DNA of 9,715 bases from an archaeon (GCA_023266155.1 JAHFRS010000031.1:1-9715), one strand, 5' to 3'; numbered from the stretch's first letter, positions 1-5,970 are shown. The notes: generated from the letters alone by a model not told the origin. Numbers and translations are program-made.

Positions 1-13
1 ACGTAAAACATTC

Positions 14-137
14 AGCAACAACAATGGCGGCAAATTGAGTGCAGAGGAAATTTCCCATGCGAAGTGTGGGAAATTTCCTTTGCGAATAGGGTTTTCACCA
101 AGAAAACCCGTGTTTGCCTGCCATTATTGTTGTTGCT
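14..137. repeat. Three-way-junction inverted-repeat element A
   Basis: The outer arms 14-34 and 113-137 are complementary: 11 bp (14-24 with 127-137), 4 bp and 6 bp, separated by bulges of 3 and 1 bases on the 3' side. They enclose two separate hairpins: a 13-bp stem 45-57 with 67-79 (AGGAAATTTCCCA and its complement, 9-base loop) and an 8-bp stem 89-96 with 102-109 (GGGTTTTC, loop accaa). The whole block can fold as a three-way junction in RNA or in single-stranded DNA. No protein is encoded here. The pairing is seen directly; function is unknown. It lies 145 bases upstream of the recombinase gene and has the same layout as elements B, D and F. Confidence 0.8.
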
Positions 138-189
138 ATGAACTAAATTATTTTATCATCATGGAAAAATTCAAAATTGCGTAGAACAC

Positions 190-230
190 CTATTAAACGC
201 ATGTTTTATTCGTAAAATTGCGTTTAATAG
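190..230. repeat. Long hairpin upstream of the recombinase promoter
   Basis: A perfect 12-bp inverted repeat (190-201 CTATTAAACGCA with 219-230) continues after a small internal loop into a 5-bp stem (204-208 with 213-217) capped by TTCG. It ends about 16 bases before the TATA box of the recombinase gene, so it could be an operator or a terminator of upstream transcription. There is no T-tract after it, which argues against a classical terminator. The 17-base gap between arms is too long for a typical tyrosine-recombinase core site (6-8 bases). Confidence 0.7.
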
Positions 231-238
231 ATGTAAAA

Positions 239-253
239 CGAAACTCTTATAAA
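239..253 (+). promoter_or_regulatory. Archaeal promoter (BRE/TATA) of the recombinase operon
   Basis: TTATAAA at 247-253 is preceded by the purine-rich CGAAAC (239-244), resembling BRE plus TATA box. Initiation about 25 bases downstream would fall near 275, leaving a leader of only about 8 bases before the ATG at 283. No Shine-Dalgarno motif is seen, consistent with a near-leaderless message. Confidence 0.55.
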
Positions 254-282
254 CTTTAAGTTATTTCCTGCTTTAGAAACAC

Positions 283-1065
283 ATGGAAGATACCCAGATA
301 TATCTCACTACATTAACTGAAGAGCTCAAGCTTCGAAAATATTCTCCACAAACAATCAAAGCCTATATTCAAATCATTCAGAATTTTCTTGTTTCAGAGA
401 AAAGTCCTCGCGATTTCTTACTGCAGTACACAGACAAAAGTAACTCCAGCATCCGCTCAGTCTACTTCGCCCTTAAGTTCTTCTCTGAACAAGTTCTACA
501 CCAACCATTTGATGAAAGTATCCCTTTAGCCAAAAGTTCCCATAAACTCCCTTCCGTATTAAATCGGGAGGAAGTCAACAAGCTCTTTGCCGTTACCTAT
601 AATCTCAAGCATCGTCTAGTATTAATGCTGCTGTATTATTCCGGGATGCGGTTGCACGAGGTGCTGAATCTTACATGGGAAAACCTTGATTTTGAACGAG
701 GAACAATCCATCTGAAAGTTACGAAAGGAAGTAAAGAGAGAGTTATATTCTTACATGAAAAAGTAAAAAATATAATACAAACATTTAATCTACAGAAAAC
801 TGGGTTGGTCTTCCAATCTAATCTCATGAAAAAATACAACCAGCGTTCAATTCAGATGATTGTCCGTCAGGCCGCCAAAAAAGCAGGCATCACCAAACGA
901 GTTACACCCCATACCCTGCGCCATTCCTTTGCCACTCATCTGCTGGAAGCAGGAGCAGATATTCGTTCCATTCAGACTCTGCTGGGACATAAAAATCTCC
1001 AGACTACCCAGATTTATACTCACGTGGCCAACAAAAACATTCAAAAACTAGCCGATTTACTGTAG
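283..1065 (+). CDS. xerA: XerA/XerD-type tyrosine recombinase
   Basis: Site-specific recombinase of the phage-integrase/Xer family, which cuts and rejoins DNA through a covalent phosphotyrosine intermediate. Residues 1-75 form the SAM-like core-binding domain (SPQTIKAY motif); about 90-260 are the catalytic domain. The full active-site set is visible: Arg123 (SGMRLHE), Lys148 in the KGSKER beta-hairpin, His210 and Arg213 (HTLRHSF), His236 (LLGHKNL) and nucleophile Tyr245 (QIYTHV). At 260 residues it matches compact archaeal XerA length and lacks the extra segment of integron integrases. It is first in an operon; its stop codon overlaps the Shine-Dalgarno of the next gene. Archaeal XerA resolves chromosome dimers at dif; a role as a local integrase acting on the nearby palindromic elements is a speculative alternative. 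The symbol is by family likeness. Confidence 0.9.
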   Translation: MEDTQIYLTTLTEELKLRKYSPQTIKAYIQIIQNFLVSEKSPRDFLLQYTDKSNSSIRSVYFALKFFSEQVLHQPFDESIPLAKSSHKLPSVLNREEVNKLFAVTYNLKHRLVLMLLYYSGMRLHEVLNLTWENLDFERGTIHLKVTKGSKERVIFLHEKVKNIIQTFNLQKTGLVFQSNLMKKYNQRSIQMIVRQAAKKAGITKRVTPHTLRHSFATHLLEAGADIRSIQTLLGHKNLQTTQIYTHVANKNIQKLADLL

Positions 1066-1074
1066 GAGAAGAAT

Positions 1075-1728
1075 ATGGCCAATAAACACACCGGGCTGGA
1101 ACCATGGATTTCTTCTCGTTACCTTCAGAAAAGCACTATCCAGAACCTGGTCCAGACTTTTCCACGGCAGAAGCCCTTCCCGTACCTGGAACTGAAAGAT
1201 TTTTTCCATAGTGAAAAAGCCCAGGCGATACTGAAAGCTCTCCTTCATGAATCATTTGGTCGGCAGGAAGCAGACTTGTTTAAGTTTAAGCAGACCAACG
1301 ATTTTAAGCTGCTAAAAAATAAAGTCCTGCAGGAATTCCGTTCGTTCCTTTCCTCCCCTCATTTTGTTGCCTACCTGAGCCAGATAACTTCCTGTACCCT
1401 TAAAAAGAATTCCATTGACATCTCAGGCACGTTGTATGAAGATACTGATTTCCTGCTCTGTCACGACGACCAGTTAGAAGGACGTAAAATTGCTTTTTTT
1501 TATTATCTCGCCAGCCTAGCTAAGAATGATGGGGGTGGATTGAATTTATTTGCCACGGAAACAACTGAAAAAGACCTTCCTGCCCCAACTATTATCAGCA
1601 CGACGATTACTCCCGCTTTTAACACTTTTGCTTTCTTTCTGGTGTCAGAAAAATCATTCCATGAAGTGGCTGAAGTACTGAGGCCAATCCAGCGGATCGC
1701 CATCAGCGGGTGGTTTCATGATCAATAA
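1075..1728 (+). CDS. 2-oxoglutarate/Fe(II) dioxygenase, Tpa1/OGFOD1-type catalytic domain
   Basis: Corresponds to the N-terminal catalytic half of Tpa1/Ofd1/OGFOD1 prolyl hydroxylases, which in eukaryotes hydroxylate a proline of ribosomal protein uS12. It begins with the family-like PFPYLEL segment (34-40). The jelly-roll has the iron-binding HxD at His130-Asp132 (LLCHDDQLEGRKIAFFYYL), the GGGLNLF strand (153-159), distal His196 (SFHEV) and the 2-oxoglutarate-binding Arg207 (QRIAISGW). The 11-residue spacing His196-Arg207 fits the family. A good Shine-Dalgarno GGAG (1065-1068) stands 6 bases before the ATG and overlaps the recombinase stop. Known homologues carry a second, degenerate domain on the same chain; here that domain is the next gene. 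The substrate in this organism is inferred only. Confidence 0.85.
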   Translation: MANKHTGLEPWISSRYLQKSTIQNLVQTFPRQKPFPYLELKDFFHSEKAQAILKALLHESFGRQEADLFKFKQTNDFKLLKNKVLQEFRSFLSSPHFVAYLSQITSCTLKKNSIDISGTLYEDTDFLLCHDDQLEGRKIAFFYYLASLAKNDGGGLNLFATETTEKDLPAPTIISTTITPAFNTFAFFLVSEKSFHEVAEVLRPIQRIAISGWFHDQ

Positions 1729-2281
1729 AACATATCTTGAACCAAAAATACAGCAGCAGCTGCAGGCCAGCCTGCATACGCCTGGATTTCCTCAGGTTAC
1801 CCTGTTTGATATTTTGCAGGATTATGAGAAATGGCAAAAGCAGATTGCCGCGTTATATTTTAAAGAAGAAAAAAAACGTACATCTCATTCTTACGGTTTG
1901 GCGGAAATTCCAACTTCCCTCCAGAAATTTCTCAATTCTGATGACTTTAAAGGTTTTTGTAGTTCTCTGCTTTCGCAACCAGTGCATTCAATCAATGCTA
2001 AAGCATATCGCTTCTGCTGGCAGGATTACACTGTATTGAGTGATGACCTAAAGCAGGACGAGGGCATTGAATTTATCATGGATTTCACTGAGTATTGGCA
2101 TGAACGTGCAGGTGGCGCGGTGACCTATAAAGATGTCCATGGAAATTTTGTTCGTTTTCCTATCAGAGCTAATACGCTGATTATTATCAAGAAAGGCAGA
2201 GAAGTGCAACGATTTGTCCAGTATGTCAATCATCTGGCAGAGAAAAAGAAAAGGTATCTGGTGATGGGAAAGATTATTTGA
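1718..2281 (+). CDS. Tpa1/OGFOD1 C-terminal (degenerate oxygenase) domain as a separate protein
   Basis: 187 residues resembling the C-terminal domain of Tpa1/Ofd1 (Ofd1_CTDD type), a jelly-roll without catalytic residues. Family-like stretches are the opening YLEPKIQQQL (6-15), EFIMDFTEYW (118-127), the NTLIII strand (152-157) and RFVQYVNHLA (165-174). No HxD...H iron site is visible. The gene overlaps the catalytic half by 11 bases (ATGATCAATAA); GGTGG just before the ATG could serve as ribosome binding site, so translation is probably coupled and the two chains may assemble into one enzyme. The alternative is a fused gene split by a frameshift mutation or sequencing error at the overlap; the chain runs almost directly from one domain into the other, so this cannot be excluded. 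A spurious overlapping reading of 100 codons lies in another frame. Confidence 0.8.
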   Translation: MINKTYLEPKIQQQLQASLHTPGFPQVTLFDILQDYEKWQKQIAALYFKEEKKRTSHSYGLAEIPTSLQKFLNSDDFKGFCSSLLSQPVHSINAKAYRFCWQDYTVLSDDLKQDEGIEFIMDFTEYWHERAGGAVTYKDVHGNFVRFPIRANTLIIIKKGREVQRFVQYVNHLAEKKKRYLVMGKII

Positions 2282-2320
2282 CCTTTTTGTCTACTTTTGA
2301 TTGTAAAGCCAGATACAATC
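2282..2320. terminator. T-rich terminator region between convergent genes
   Basis: Immediately after the operon stop come CTTTTTG (2283-2289) and CTTTTG, fitting the T-tract terminators of archaea on the plus strand. A 7-bp hairpin (2299-2305 GATTGTA with 2314-2320, 8-base loop) follows and could also serve the minus-strand gene that ends at 2332. Only 50 bases separate the two stop codons. Confidence 0.45.
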
Positions 2321-2331
2321 CATCTCCGGTC

Positions 2332-2934
2332 TTATCCTAGCTTACGCCGTTTCAACACCGTAAAATCATAATACACGGCAGCTGAACTTCGATTTTCCAG
2401 TACCGAAGCTACAACTTTTTTCATCGGCCGGTGCAGATAGTCAGCAATCATCGCAACCCGTTGCTGCCGTGGCGCAGATGAGCAAAGATTGTCAAAAACA
2501 TTGTATTGCGCTCCCGGGATAGCTGCCAGATCTTTCGAAAATCGCCGAACATAAAATGCTCCTACATTATTTTCAATATTCGCGTCTTTGCACAATCGTT
2601 CATGAAGACTGTGAAAGAGATTATCATTGAGTTCATACCTTCTCATTAGGTCGTCATGAGCAATAAAACGTCCTTTATCCATGATATCAAACATCACTTC
2701 ATAAAAAGGCAATCGTTGTTCCACGTCAGGAATACGTGTTTGCAGAATTTTCTTGCTCGCATCTGTCACTCTACGTTCTTGATGATCTCTTCCTAATTCA
2801 TAGCCGACAAAAAGCCAGGACTCCAGCCCATCTTCAGTGACATCTTCTTTTTGAAGCAAGCGAGTAAGATATTGATCGGGAGTTCCAGCTACGATGTACA
2901 TCAATTTTTCTTTGAATTCGTCAACCCAAGCCAT
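2332..2934 (-). CDS. Unknown protein, 200 residues, mostly helical
   Basis: I do not recognise this protein. From the chosen start (MAWVDEFKEKL) it is 200 residues, rich in charged amphipathic helices, without membrane segment, signal peptide or metal-binding cluster; the C-terminus is basic (KRRKLG). A DDLMRRYELND stretch and the segment after it could be a helix-turn-helix-like region, but this is weak. The ATG at 2934 is preferred over 2961 (9 residues longer) because AAGGA (2947-2943) lies 8 bases before it; the same ATACCATGG context precedes the 111-residue gene at 6306. It is transcribed towards the recombinase/hydroxylase operon and away from the palindrome cluster, so it is not part of either unit. 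Confidence 0.7.
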   Translation of the reverse strand: MAWVDEFKEKLMYIVAGTPDQYLTRLLQKEDVTEDGLESWLFVGYELGRDHQERRVTDASKKILQTRIPDVEQRLPFYEVMFDIMDKGRFIAHDDLMRRYELNDNLFHSLHERLCKDANIENNVGAFYVRRFSKDLAAIPGAQYNVFDNLCSSAPRQQRVAMIADYLHRPMKKVVASVLENRSSAAVYYDFTVLKRRKLG

Positions 2935-3010
2935 GGTATTTATCCTTGAACGATAAAACATCTATCAACCAGTCCTTCATTCCTGACTCTTGTTCCAAAT
3001 GGGTGATATC

Positions 3011-3020
3011 TATTTATATT
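3011..3020 (-). promoter_or_regulatory. TATA box for the minus-strand 200-residue gene
   Basis: On the minus strand 3020-3011 reads AATATAAATA, a good archaeal TATA box. Initiation about 25 bases downstream (near 2988) would give a leader of about 55 bases to the ATG at 2934, leaving room for the AAGGA ribosome binding site. Confidence 0.45.
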
Positions 3021-3129
3021 TTGTGGTGATGCGATATGCAGTCGTCAAGCCAAGATCAAAAGAGAATTGATATCGAGGACTTTTAAGATAATAGAAACAA
3101 TTAATGTGATTATTGGAAGTGGAATCATC

Positions 3130-3262
3130 AGTCAAAATGCTCGCGACCACCACCCGTCACACCAAGTCACTTCGTTCGTGGGTTTGTTGCGACAAACGAC
3201 GGGTGGCATGACTCGCCCTTCGGGCTCGGGTCGCTCGCACTTAAGAGCTGAGCATTTTGACT
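3130..3262. repeat. Multibranched inverted-repeat element B
   Basis: The closing stem is 13 bp (3130-3142 AGTCAAAATGCTC with 3250-3262). Inside it, GCGACC (3143-3148) pairs with GGTCGC (3229-3234) and closes a junction with two arms: a 9-bp stem 3150-3158 with 3198-3206 (CCACCCGTC) and a short GCCC/GGGC hairpin (3215-3218 with 3222-3225). The first arm carries a further 6-bp hairpin GTTTGT-tgcg-ACAAAC (3182-3197). It is more GC-rich than the AT-rich flanks. Open frames crossing it look like by-products of the palindromes. Same layout as A, D and F; function unknown. Confidence 0.75.
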
Positions 3263-3265
3263 TAC

Positions 3266-3423
3266 GAATGCACCACTGGTCATACGCACAATGAAGCAAC
3301 AACTTCGCAAGATGAAGAAACTACTTCATCTGCGCACCAATGAAATAGTTTTTTCATTGTGTGCATTGGCGCACAAATGGGATAGTTTTCCCATTTTGTG
3401 GACCAGTGGAAATGAGTTCATTC
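3266..3423. repeat. Multibranched element C with tandem paralogous hairpins
   Basis: The closing stem is 9 bp (3273-3281 CCACTGGTC with 3401-3409), extended by GAATG/CATTC (3266-3270 with 3419-3423). Inside are hairpins h1 (3311-3317 with 3324-3330, extended by CGCA/TGCG, loop AAACTA), h2 (3338-3345 with 3352-3359, extended by GCAC/GTGC, loop TAGTTT) and h3 (3372-3382 with 3389-3400, one bulged T, loop TAGTTT), plus a weaker one at 3293-3306. Hairpins h2, h3 and the inverse of h1 share ATGRRR-TAGTTT-YYYCAT. It begins 4 bases after element B. A 76-codon open frame starting at 3291 runs through the hairpins and is not considered a gene. Confidence 0.8.
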
Positions 3424-3462
3424 TAAACTTGATTCCTTTTATTCTCAAAAAACCGAAGTACC

Positions 3463-3515
3463 TTTTTCTGACAATTTTGGTTTCCCTCCTCATGCTGTTG
3501 TTGTTAGTCTTTTTT
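3463..3515 (+). terminator. Possible T-tract termination region after elements B/C
   Basis: Several pyrimidine-rich tracts follow element C on the plus strand (T5 at 3463-3467, T6 at 3510-3515). If B and C are transcribed as RNA, these could end the transcript in archaeal fashion. There is no other support. Confidence 0.25.
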
Positions 3516-3565
3516 CGCTAGACACCCTCAACTGTTGCGTTTTACAGACACAAGGATTCAGCCAC

Positions 3566-3579
3566 CGAAAATCTTATAA
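3566..3579 (+). promoter_or_regulatory. BRE/TATA of the 53-residue basic protein
   Basis: CGAAAA (3566-3571) followed by TTATAA (3574-3579, within CTTATAAG) resembles BRE plus TATA box. The ATG at 3606 lies 32 bases from the start of the TATA, so the transcript would begin at or within a few bases of the ATG: a leaderless gene. This promoter is the main support that the short frame is real. Confidence 0.6.
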
Positions 3580-3605
3580 GCCACCTTTGATAACCATCTT
3601 AAATC

Positions 3606-3767
3606 ATGACACGAAAGATTCATACCAAACAGAAACGCCGCATGGGCATGAGAGGCCATCATCAGAGCGGGGCTAAAGTCATCCGCCGGATGAAAAAGAA
3701 AACCATTCAACGGCTGCTGCGGGAGCAGAAACGGATGCAACAGCAGGCTACAACAACAAAGGACTAA
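3606..3767 (+). CDS. Very basic 53-residue protein, unknown (possible nucleic-acid binder)
   Basis: The frame reads MTRKIHTKQKRRMGMRGHHQ at the start and ends in QQQATTTKD. Of 53 residues, 9 are Lys, 9 Arg and 3 His, with only 2 acidic; the middle (RRMKKKTIQRLLREQKRM, 27-44) would form a strongly basic helix with a Gln-rich end. No family is recognised. A TATA box at the leaderless distance supports expression. It lies between two clusters of folded repeat elements (B/C and D/E/F). Small basic proteins like this often bind RNA or DNA, so a partner role for the palindromes is a reasonable but untested guess; a ribosomal or nucleoid role is equally possible. A 60-codon opposite-strand frame over it is a shadow. 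Confidence 0.6.
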   Translation: MTRKIHTKQKRRMGMRGHHQSGAKVIRRMKKKTIQRLLREQKRMQQQATTTKD

Positions 3768-3833
3768 TCAATCGTTTCCTGGTTTTCTGTGCTGTTTCAA
3801 GCGATTTTTAAGACAAGACATTGTTAACAAAAA

Positions 3834-4000
3834 AAAAACAGCCACCACCAAGGGCGCTTTACCGGTCAACTTTTTGGCTGGTTCATATTTGCAATAGCCA
3901 AAAAGCTTGCCCTCTGCGCCAAAAATTGGTACGGTTCTCGAAGGCATGAAGGAAGGAACCTGCCAATTTTTGTCTTCGTAGCGCCATGGTGGCTGTTTTT
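3834..4000. repeat. Three-way-junction inverted-repeat element D
   Basis: The closing stem is 14 bp (3834-3847 AAAAACAGCCACCA with 3987-4000), continued by GGCGCT/AGCGCC (3853-3858 with 3980-3985) and AC/GT. It encloses two arms: a 10-bp stem 3870-3879 with 3896-3905 (CTTTTTGGCT), extended by CAA/TTG across a bulge, and a 10-bp stem 3920-3929 with 3963-3972 (CAAAAATTGG), extended by GGTTC/GAACC (3933-3937 with 3956-3960). The closing stem has A-tracts on one side and T-tracts on the other, so it could also stop transcription in both directions. Same layout as A and F. Confidence 0.8.
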
Positions 4001-4006
4001 ATAACA

Positions 4007-4132
4007 GAAGTGCTTCATAATCGAACAGCACTTTTGGAATGCACAGTGAAATAACGATTTCACTGGCATGCCAAAGAGATCGTTGTCTCTTTGCGCATAT
4101 AGCTCGTCAATCTCTCCACTGAAAAACACGAG
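4007..4132. repeat. Run of hairpins E between elements D and F
   Basis: Consecutive hairpins: 7 bp at 4008-4014 with 4027-4033 (AAGTGCT); a 17-bp interrupted stem 4034-4052 with 4057-4074, whose 9-bp top CAGTGAAAT is capped by aacg; 8 bp at 4072-4079 with 4086-4093 (CAAAGAGA), which shares CCAA with the previous stem so the two compete; and a weaker CTCGT/ACGAG pair (4103-4107 with 4128-4132). TATAGC (4098-4103) and GCTATA (4147-4152) may pair around the last one. No single closing stem is evident, so this may be a decayed element or a linker of separate hairpins. Confidence 0.6.
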
Positions 4133-4159
4133 AATTTTGCACGCTCGCTATACGATGGT

Positions 4160-4314
4160 AATTCCGCCACCGACGCAGATGTGAAAGGGGATGCTCCCTA
4201 CGGGATGTCACATAGGACAAGCTTTTCGACTTTCCTTTTTGAGAAGTGGGAGGTACGACTTTGACGATTCACTTCCAGGAGAAAAGTTGTCCGTCTGCTG
4301 TCGGTGGCGGAATT
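4160..4314. repeat. Three-way-junction inverted-repeat element F
   Basis: The closing stem has 15 perfect bp (4160-4174 AATTCCGCCACCGAC with 4300-4314) plus GCAGA/TCTGC (4175-4179 with 4294-4298) across a single bulged T. Arm 1 is ATGTGA/TCACAT (4179-4184 with 4208-4213) with TCCC-tac-GGGA inside. Arm 2 is a 12-bp stem with one bulge, GGACAA-g-CTTTTC (4215-4227) with 4281-4292, containing GAAGTG/CACTTC (4243-4248 with 4270-4275). It is the longest perfect closing stem in the window and is the clearest three-way junction. No coding sequence is seen across it. Confidence 0.85.
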
Positions 4315-4403
4315 TTAAAGAAAAAAGTAAATCATCTAATGTTGCAAATTAGGCTTGAAATAGTACACTCATTAATCGTTTCCCCTCTAAGACAAAAGCA
4401 ACC

Positions 4404-4437
4404 TTAATAAACTCCTTCACCTTTCCATCCCCAGGTG
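4404..4437 (+). promoter_or_regulatory. Putative TATA box and ribosome binding site of the MgtC/DUF4010 gene
   Basis: TTAATAAA (4404-4411) is a candidate TATA box and AGGTG (4433-4437) a Shine-Dalgarno 6 bases before the ATG at 4444. The remaining 4315-4403 stretch shows only a 5-bp hairpin (4336-4340 with 4348-4352). Confidence 0.4.
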
Positions 4438-4443
4438 TGATCG

Positions 4444-5682
4444 ATGGTCGAATTGCTGTTTTTAAAATCGTTTGCCATTGCCCTCGCGTTAGGAGCGTTA
4501 ATTGGCTTGGAACGGGAATATGCTCGCTATAAAGAACGGGGTCATCGTTATGCCGGCATCCGTACTTTTCCATTAATTGCTTTACTGGGAGCGTTATCCA
4601 CCTACCTCGCTGACCTCATTTCCATTTGGATCCTGTTAGTGACATTGGTCTTGGTGGGAATATTGATTCTGGTAGCCTATTTTACCGTGCTGGATAAAAA
4701 ATATGTTGGCGCGACGTCTGAAATGGCCGCCTTATTGACGTTTTTCATTGGCGTCCTATCCTATCAGGGAGAATTCTTCTTTGCCACTATTCTGGCGATG
4801 GTCATCACGCTGATTCTCTATGCCCGTTCCATGCTGCACAATTTTGCCGAGAGAATCAACGAAAAAGAATTGAGCGCGACATTAAAATTTGGCGTGATTG
4901 CCTTTATCATTCTGCCTTTCCTGCCCAATAAATGGTATGGCTCTTTAGAATTATTTAATCCCTATATTGTCTGGCTGATGGTCGTGTTTATCACCGGCAT
5001 TAGTTTCGTAGGCTATATCCTGTTGAAATGGTTTGGGGAGCGCGGTATTGCGCTTACGGGCATCTTAGGCGGAACTGTCAGCAGTACGGCGACGACCACC
5101 AGTTTTGCCGTCAGAAGCAAGAAGGAAGAATACCTTTATCGTACCCTGATTATAGGAGTAGTACTCGCCAATGGAACAATGCTCATTCGTATCCTGCTGG
5201 AAGTGTTCGTCGTCAATCAAAATTTGTTTATCGGGCTGTTAATCCCGTTGCTTTCGCTCGCCGCCATTACCGCTATTTTCTCCTACTTTCTCTGGCAGCG
5301 GGAAAAGGGAAGTGCGAGTTCCATCAAGCTTGGTTCACCATTTACCATCAAGCCCGCGTTAAAATTTGCTGCCGCCTTTGCGGTGATTATTGCCCTCGTT
5401 AAAGTCGCCGACATCTACCTTTCAACTCAGGGCGTGTATGCCGTGAGTTTCCTTTCTGGCTTGGTTGATGTGGACGCCATTACCGTGTCTTTATCTCAGT
5501 TGGCAAAGAATGGTGTCGCCGCAAAAATAGCACACAATGGAATTTTGATCGCGGCGTTAACGAATATTGCTGCAAAAGGCGCTCTGGCCTGGTGGCTGGG
5601 CGGGAAAAAGTTCAGTCGGATCATTGTCAGCTTTTTTGCGGTGTTGATTGTAGTAGGAGTAGTGTTGATAGTGGTGGTGTAG
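4444..5682 (+). CDS. MgtC/SapB-DUF4010 family multipass membrane protein
   Basis: 412 residues, almost wholly hydrophobic, with roughly a dozen likely membrane helices. The N-terminal part has MgtC/SapB hallmarks: GALIGLEREY (17-26) and GIRTFPLIALLGAL (38-51). The C-terminal part has DUF4010 features: ITGISFVGYILLKWFGERG (183-201), GILGGTVSSTATTTSFA (206-222) and SGLVDVDAITVSLS (338-351). Full length for this two-domain family. Members are inner-membrane proteins of unproven activity, often linked to magnesium or other ion homeostasis. It starts 130 bases after element F and ends 14 bases before a convergent gene, so it is probably monocistronic. Start chosen from AGGTG spacing and the usual short N-terminus before the first helix. 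Confidence 0.88.
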   Translation: MVELLFLKSFAIALALGALIGLEREYARYKERGHRYAGIRTFPLIALLGALSTYLADLISIWILLVTLVLVGILILVAYFTVLDKKYVGATSEMAALLTFFIGVLSYQGEFFFATILAMVITLILYARSMLHNFAERINEKELSATLKFGVIAFIILPFLPNKWYGSLELFNPYIVWLMVVFITGISFVGYILLKWFGERGIALTGILGGTVSSTATTTSFAVRSKKEEYLYRTLIIGVVLANGTMLIRILLEVFVVNQNLFIGLLIPLLSLAAITAIFSYFLWQREKGSASSIKLGSPFTIKPALKFAAAFAVIIALVKVADIYLSTQGVYAVSFLSGLVDVDAITVSLSQLAKNGVAAKIAHNGILIAALTNIAAKGALAWWLGGKKFSRIIVSFFAVLIVVGVVLIVVV

Positions 5683-5696
5683 AAATCTATGGACAT

Positions 5697-5969
5697 TCAA
5701 TACACCTGAATCTGCGGACGTTCAATTTTCTTTTCTGGCACTTTTCCTGCTGATAAATTCAGAAAACTGCTAAAATCAGGCGGCGTATTCGGAGCGCTGG
5801 ATGGATTGTCGCCAAACATGCTCATAAGATTACTAGTGTCAGTGGAAGTCCCTGATTCAGAAAAATTTGTTCCTGCTTCACCTTTTTTCTCCAGGATACT
5901 GCTCAGAATATGCAAGACCTTCCTAATATCCTCATACGTGTCTGCCTGCGTGTCAATGGTTATTTTCAT
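5697..5969 (-). CDS. Small MKITIDT-type protein, unknown function
   Basis: 90 residues. The first 30 (MKITIDTQADTYEDIRKVLH...) predict a beta strand followed by an amphipathic helix; this opening is one I associate with small conserved proteins of DPANN archaea, from memory only. The middle (about 31-72) is low-complexity, rich in Ser, Thr, Gly, Asn and Pro and probably disordered; the end KKIERPQIQVY may be a short binding tail. It begins one base after the stop of the 111-residue gene, with AGGA in the preceding stop region as ribosome binding site, so the two genes form an operon. Function unknown. Confidence 0.75.
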   Translation of the reverse strand: MKITIDTQADTYEDIRKVLHILSSILEKKGEAGTNFSESGTSTDTSNLMSMFGDNPSSAPNTPPDFSSFLNLSAGKVPEKKIERPQIQVY

Positions 5970-5970
5970 G

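Noticed and set aside
14..1065. Integron (IntI with attC array)
   Set aside because: The recombinase is 260 residues and lacks the extra IntI-specific segment between the Lys hairpin and the HxxR box; the palindromes do not show the RYYYAAC/GTTRRRY core sites and are not followed by small cassette genes in one orientation.
3291..3521. 76-codon plus-strand frame ending in a hydrophobic helix
   Set aside because: It starts inside and runs through the hairpins of element C, and no promoter at suitable spacing or ribosome binding site supports the start; the hydrophobic end comes from a T-rich tract. A short real peptide cannot be fully excluded.
3866..4129. 87-codon minus-strand frame
   Set aside because: It lies wholly across palindromic elements D and E; composition reflects the inverted repeats and no promoter or ribosome binding site was seen.
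3130..4314. CRISPR array
   Set aside because: There is no regularly spaced direct repeat with unique spacers; the repeats are inverted, differ from block to block, and no cas genes are present.
3834..4314. IS200/IS605 or other insertion sequence ends
   Set aside because: No transposase frame lies between or next to the palindromes; a non-autonomous element remains possible but no parent element is visible.
3125..4320. tRNA or rRNA genes
   Set aside because: No T-loop GTTCRANNC with an acceptor stem at the right distance and no CCA end were found; the stems do not form a cloverleaf with tRNA dimensions.
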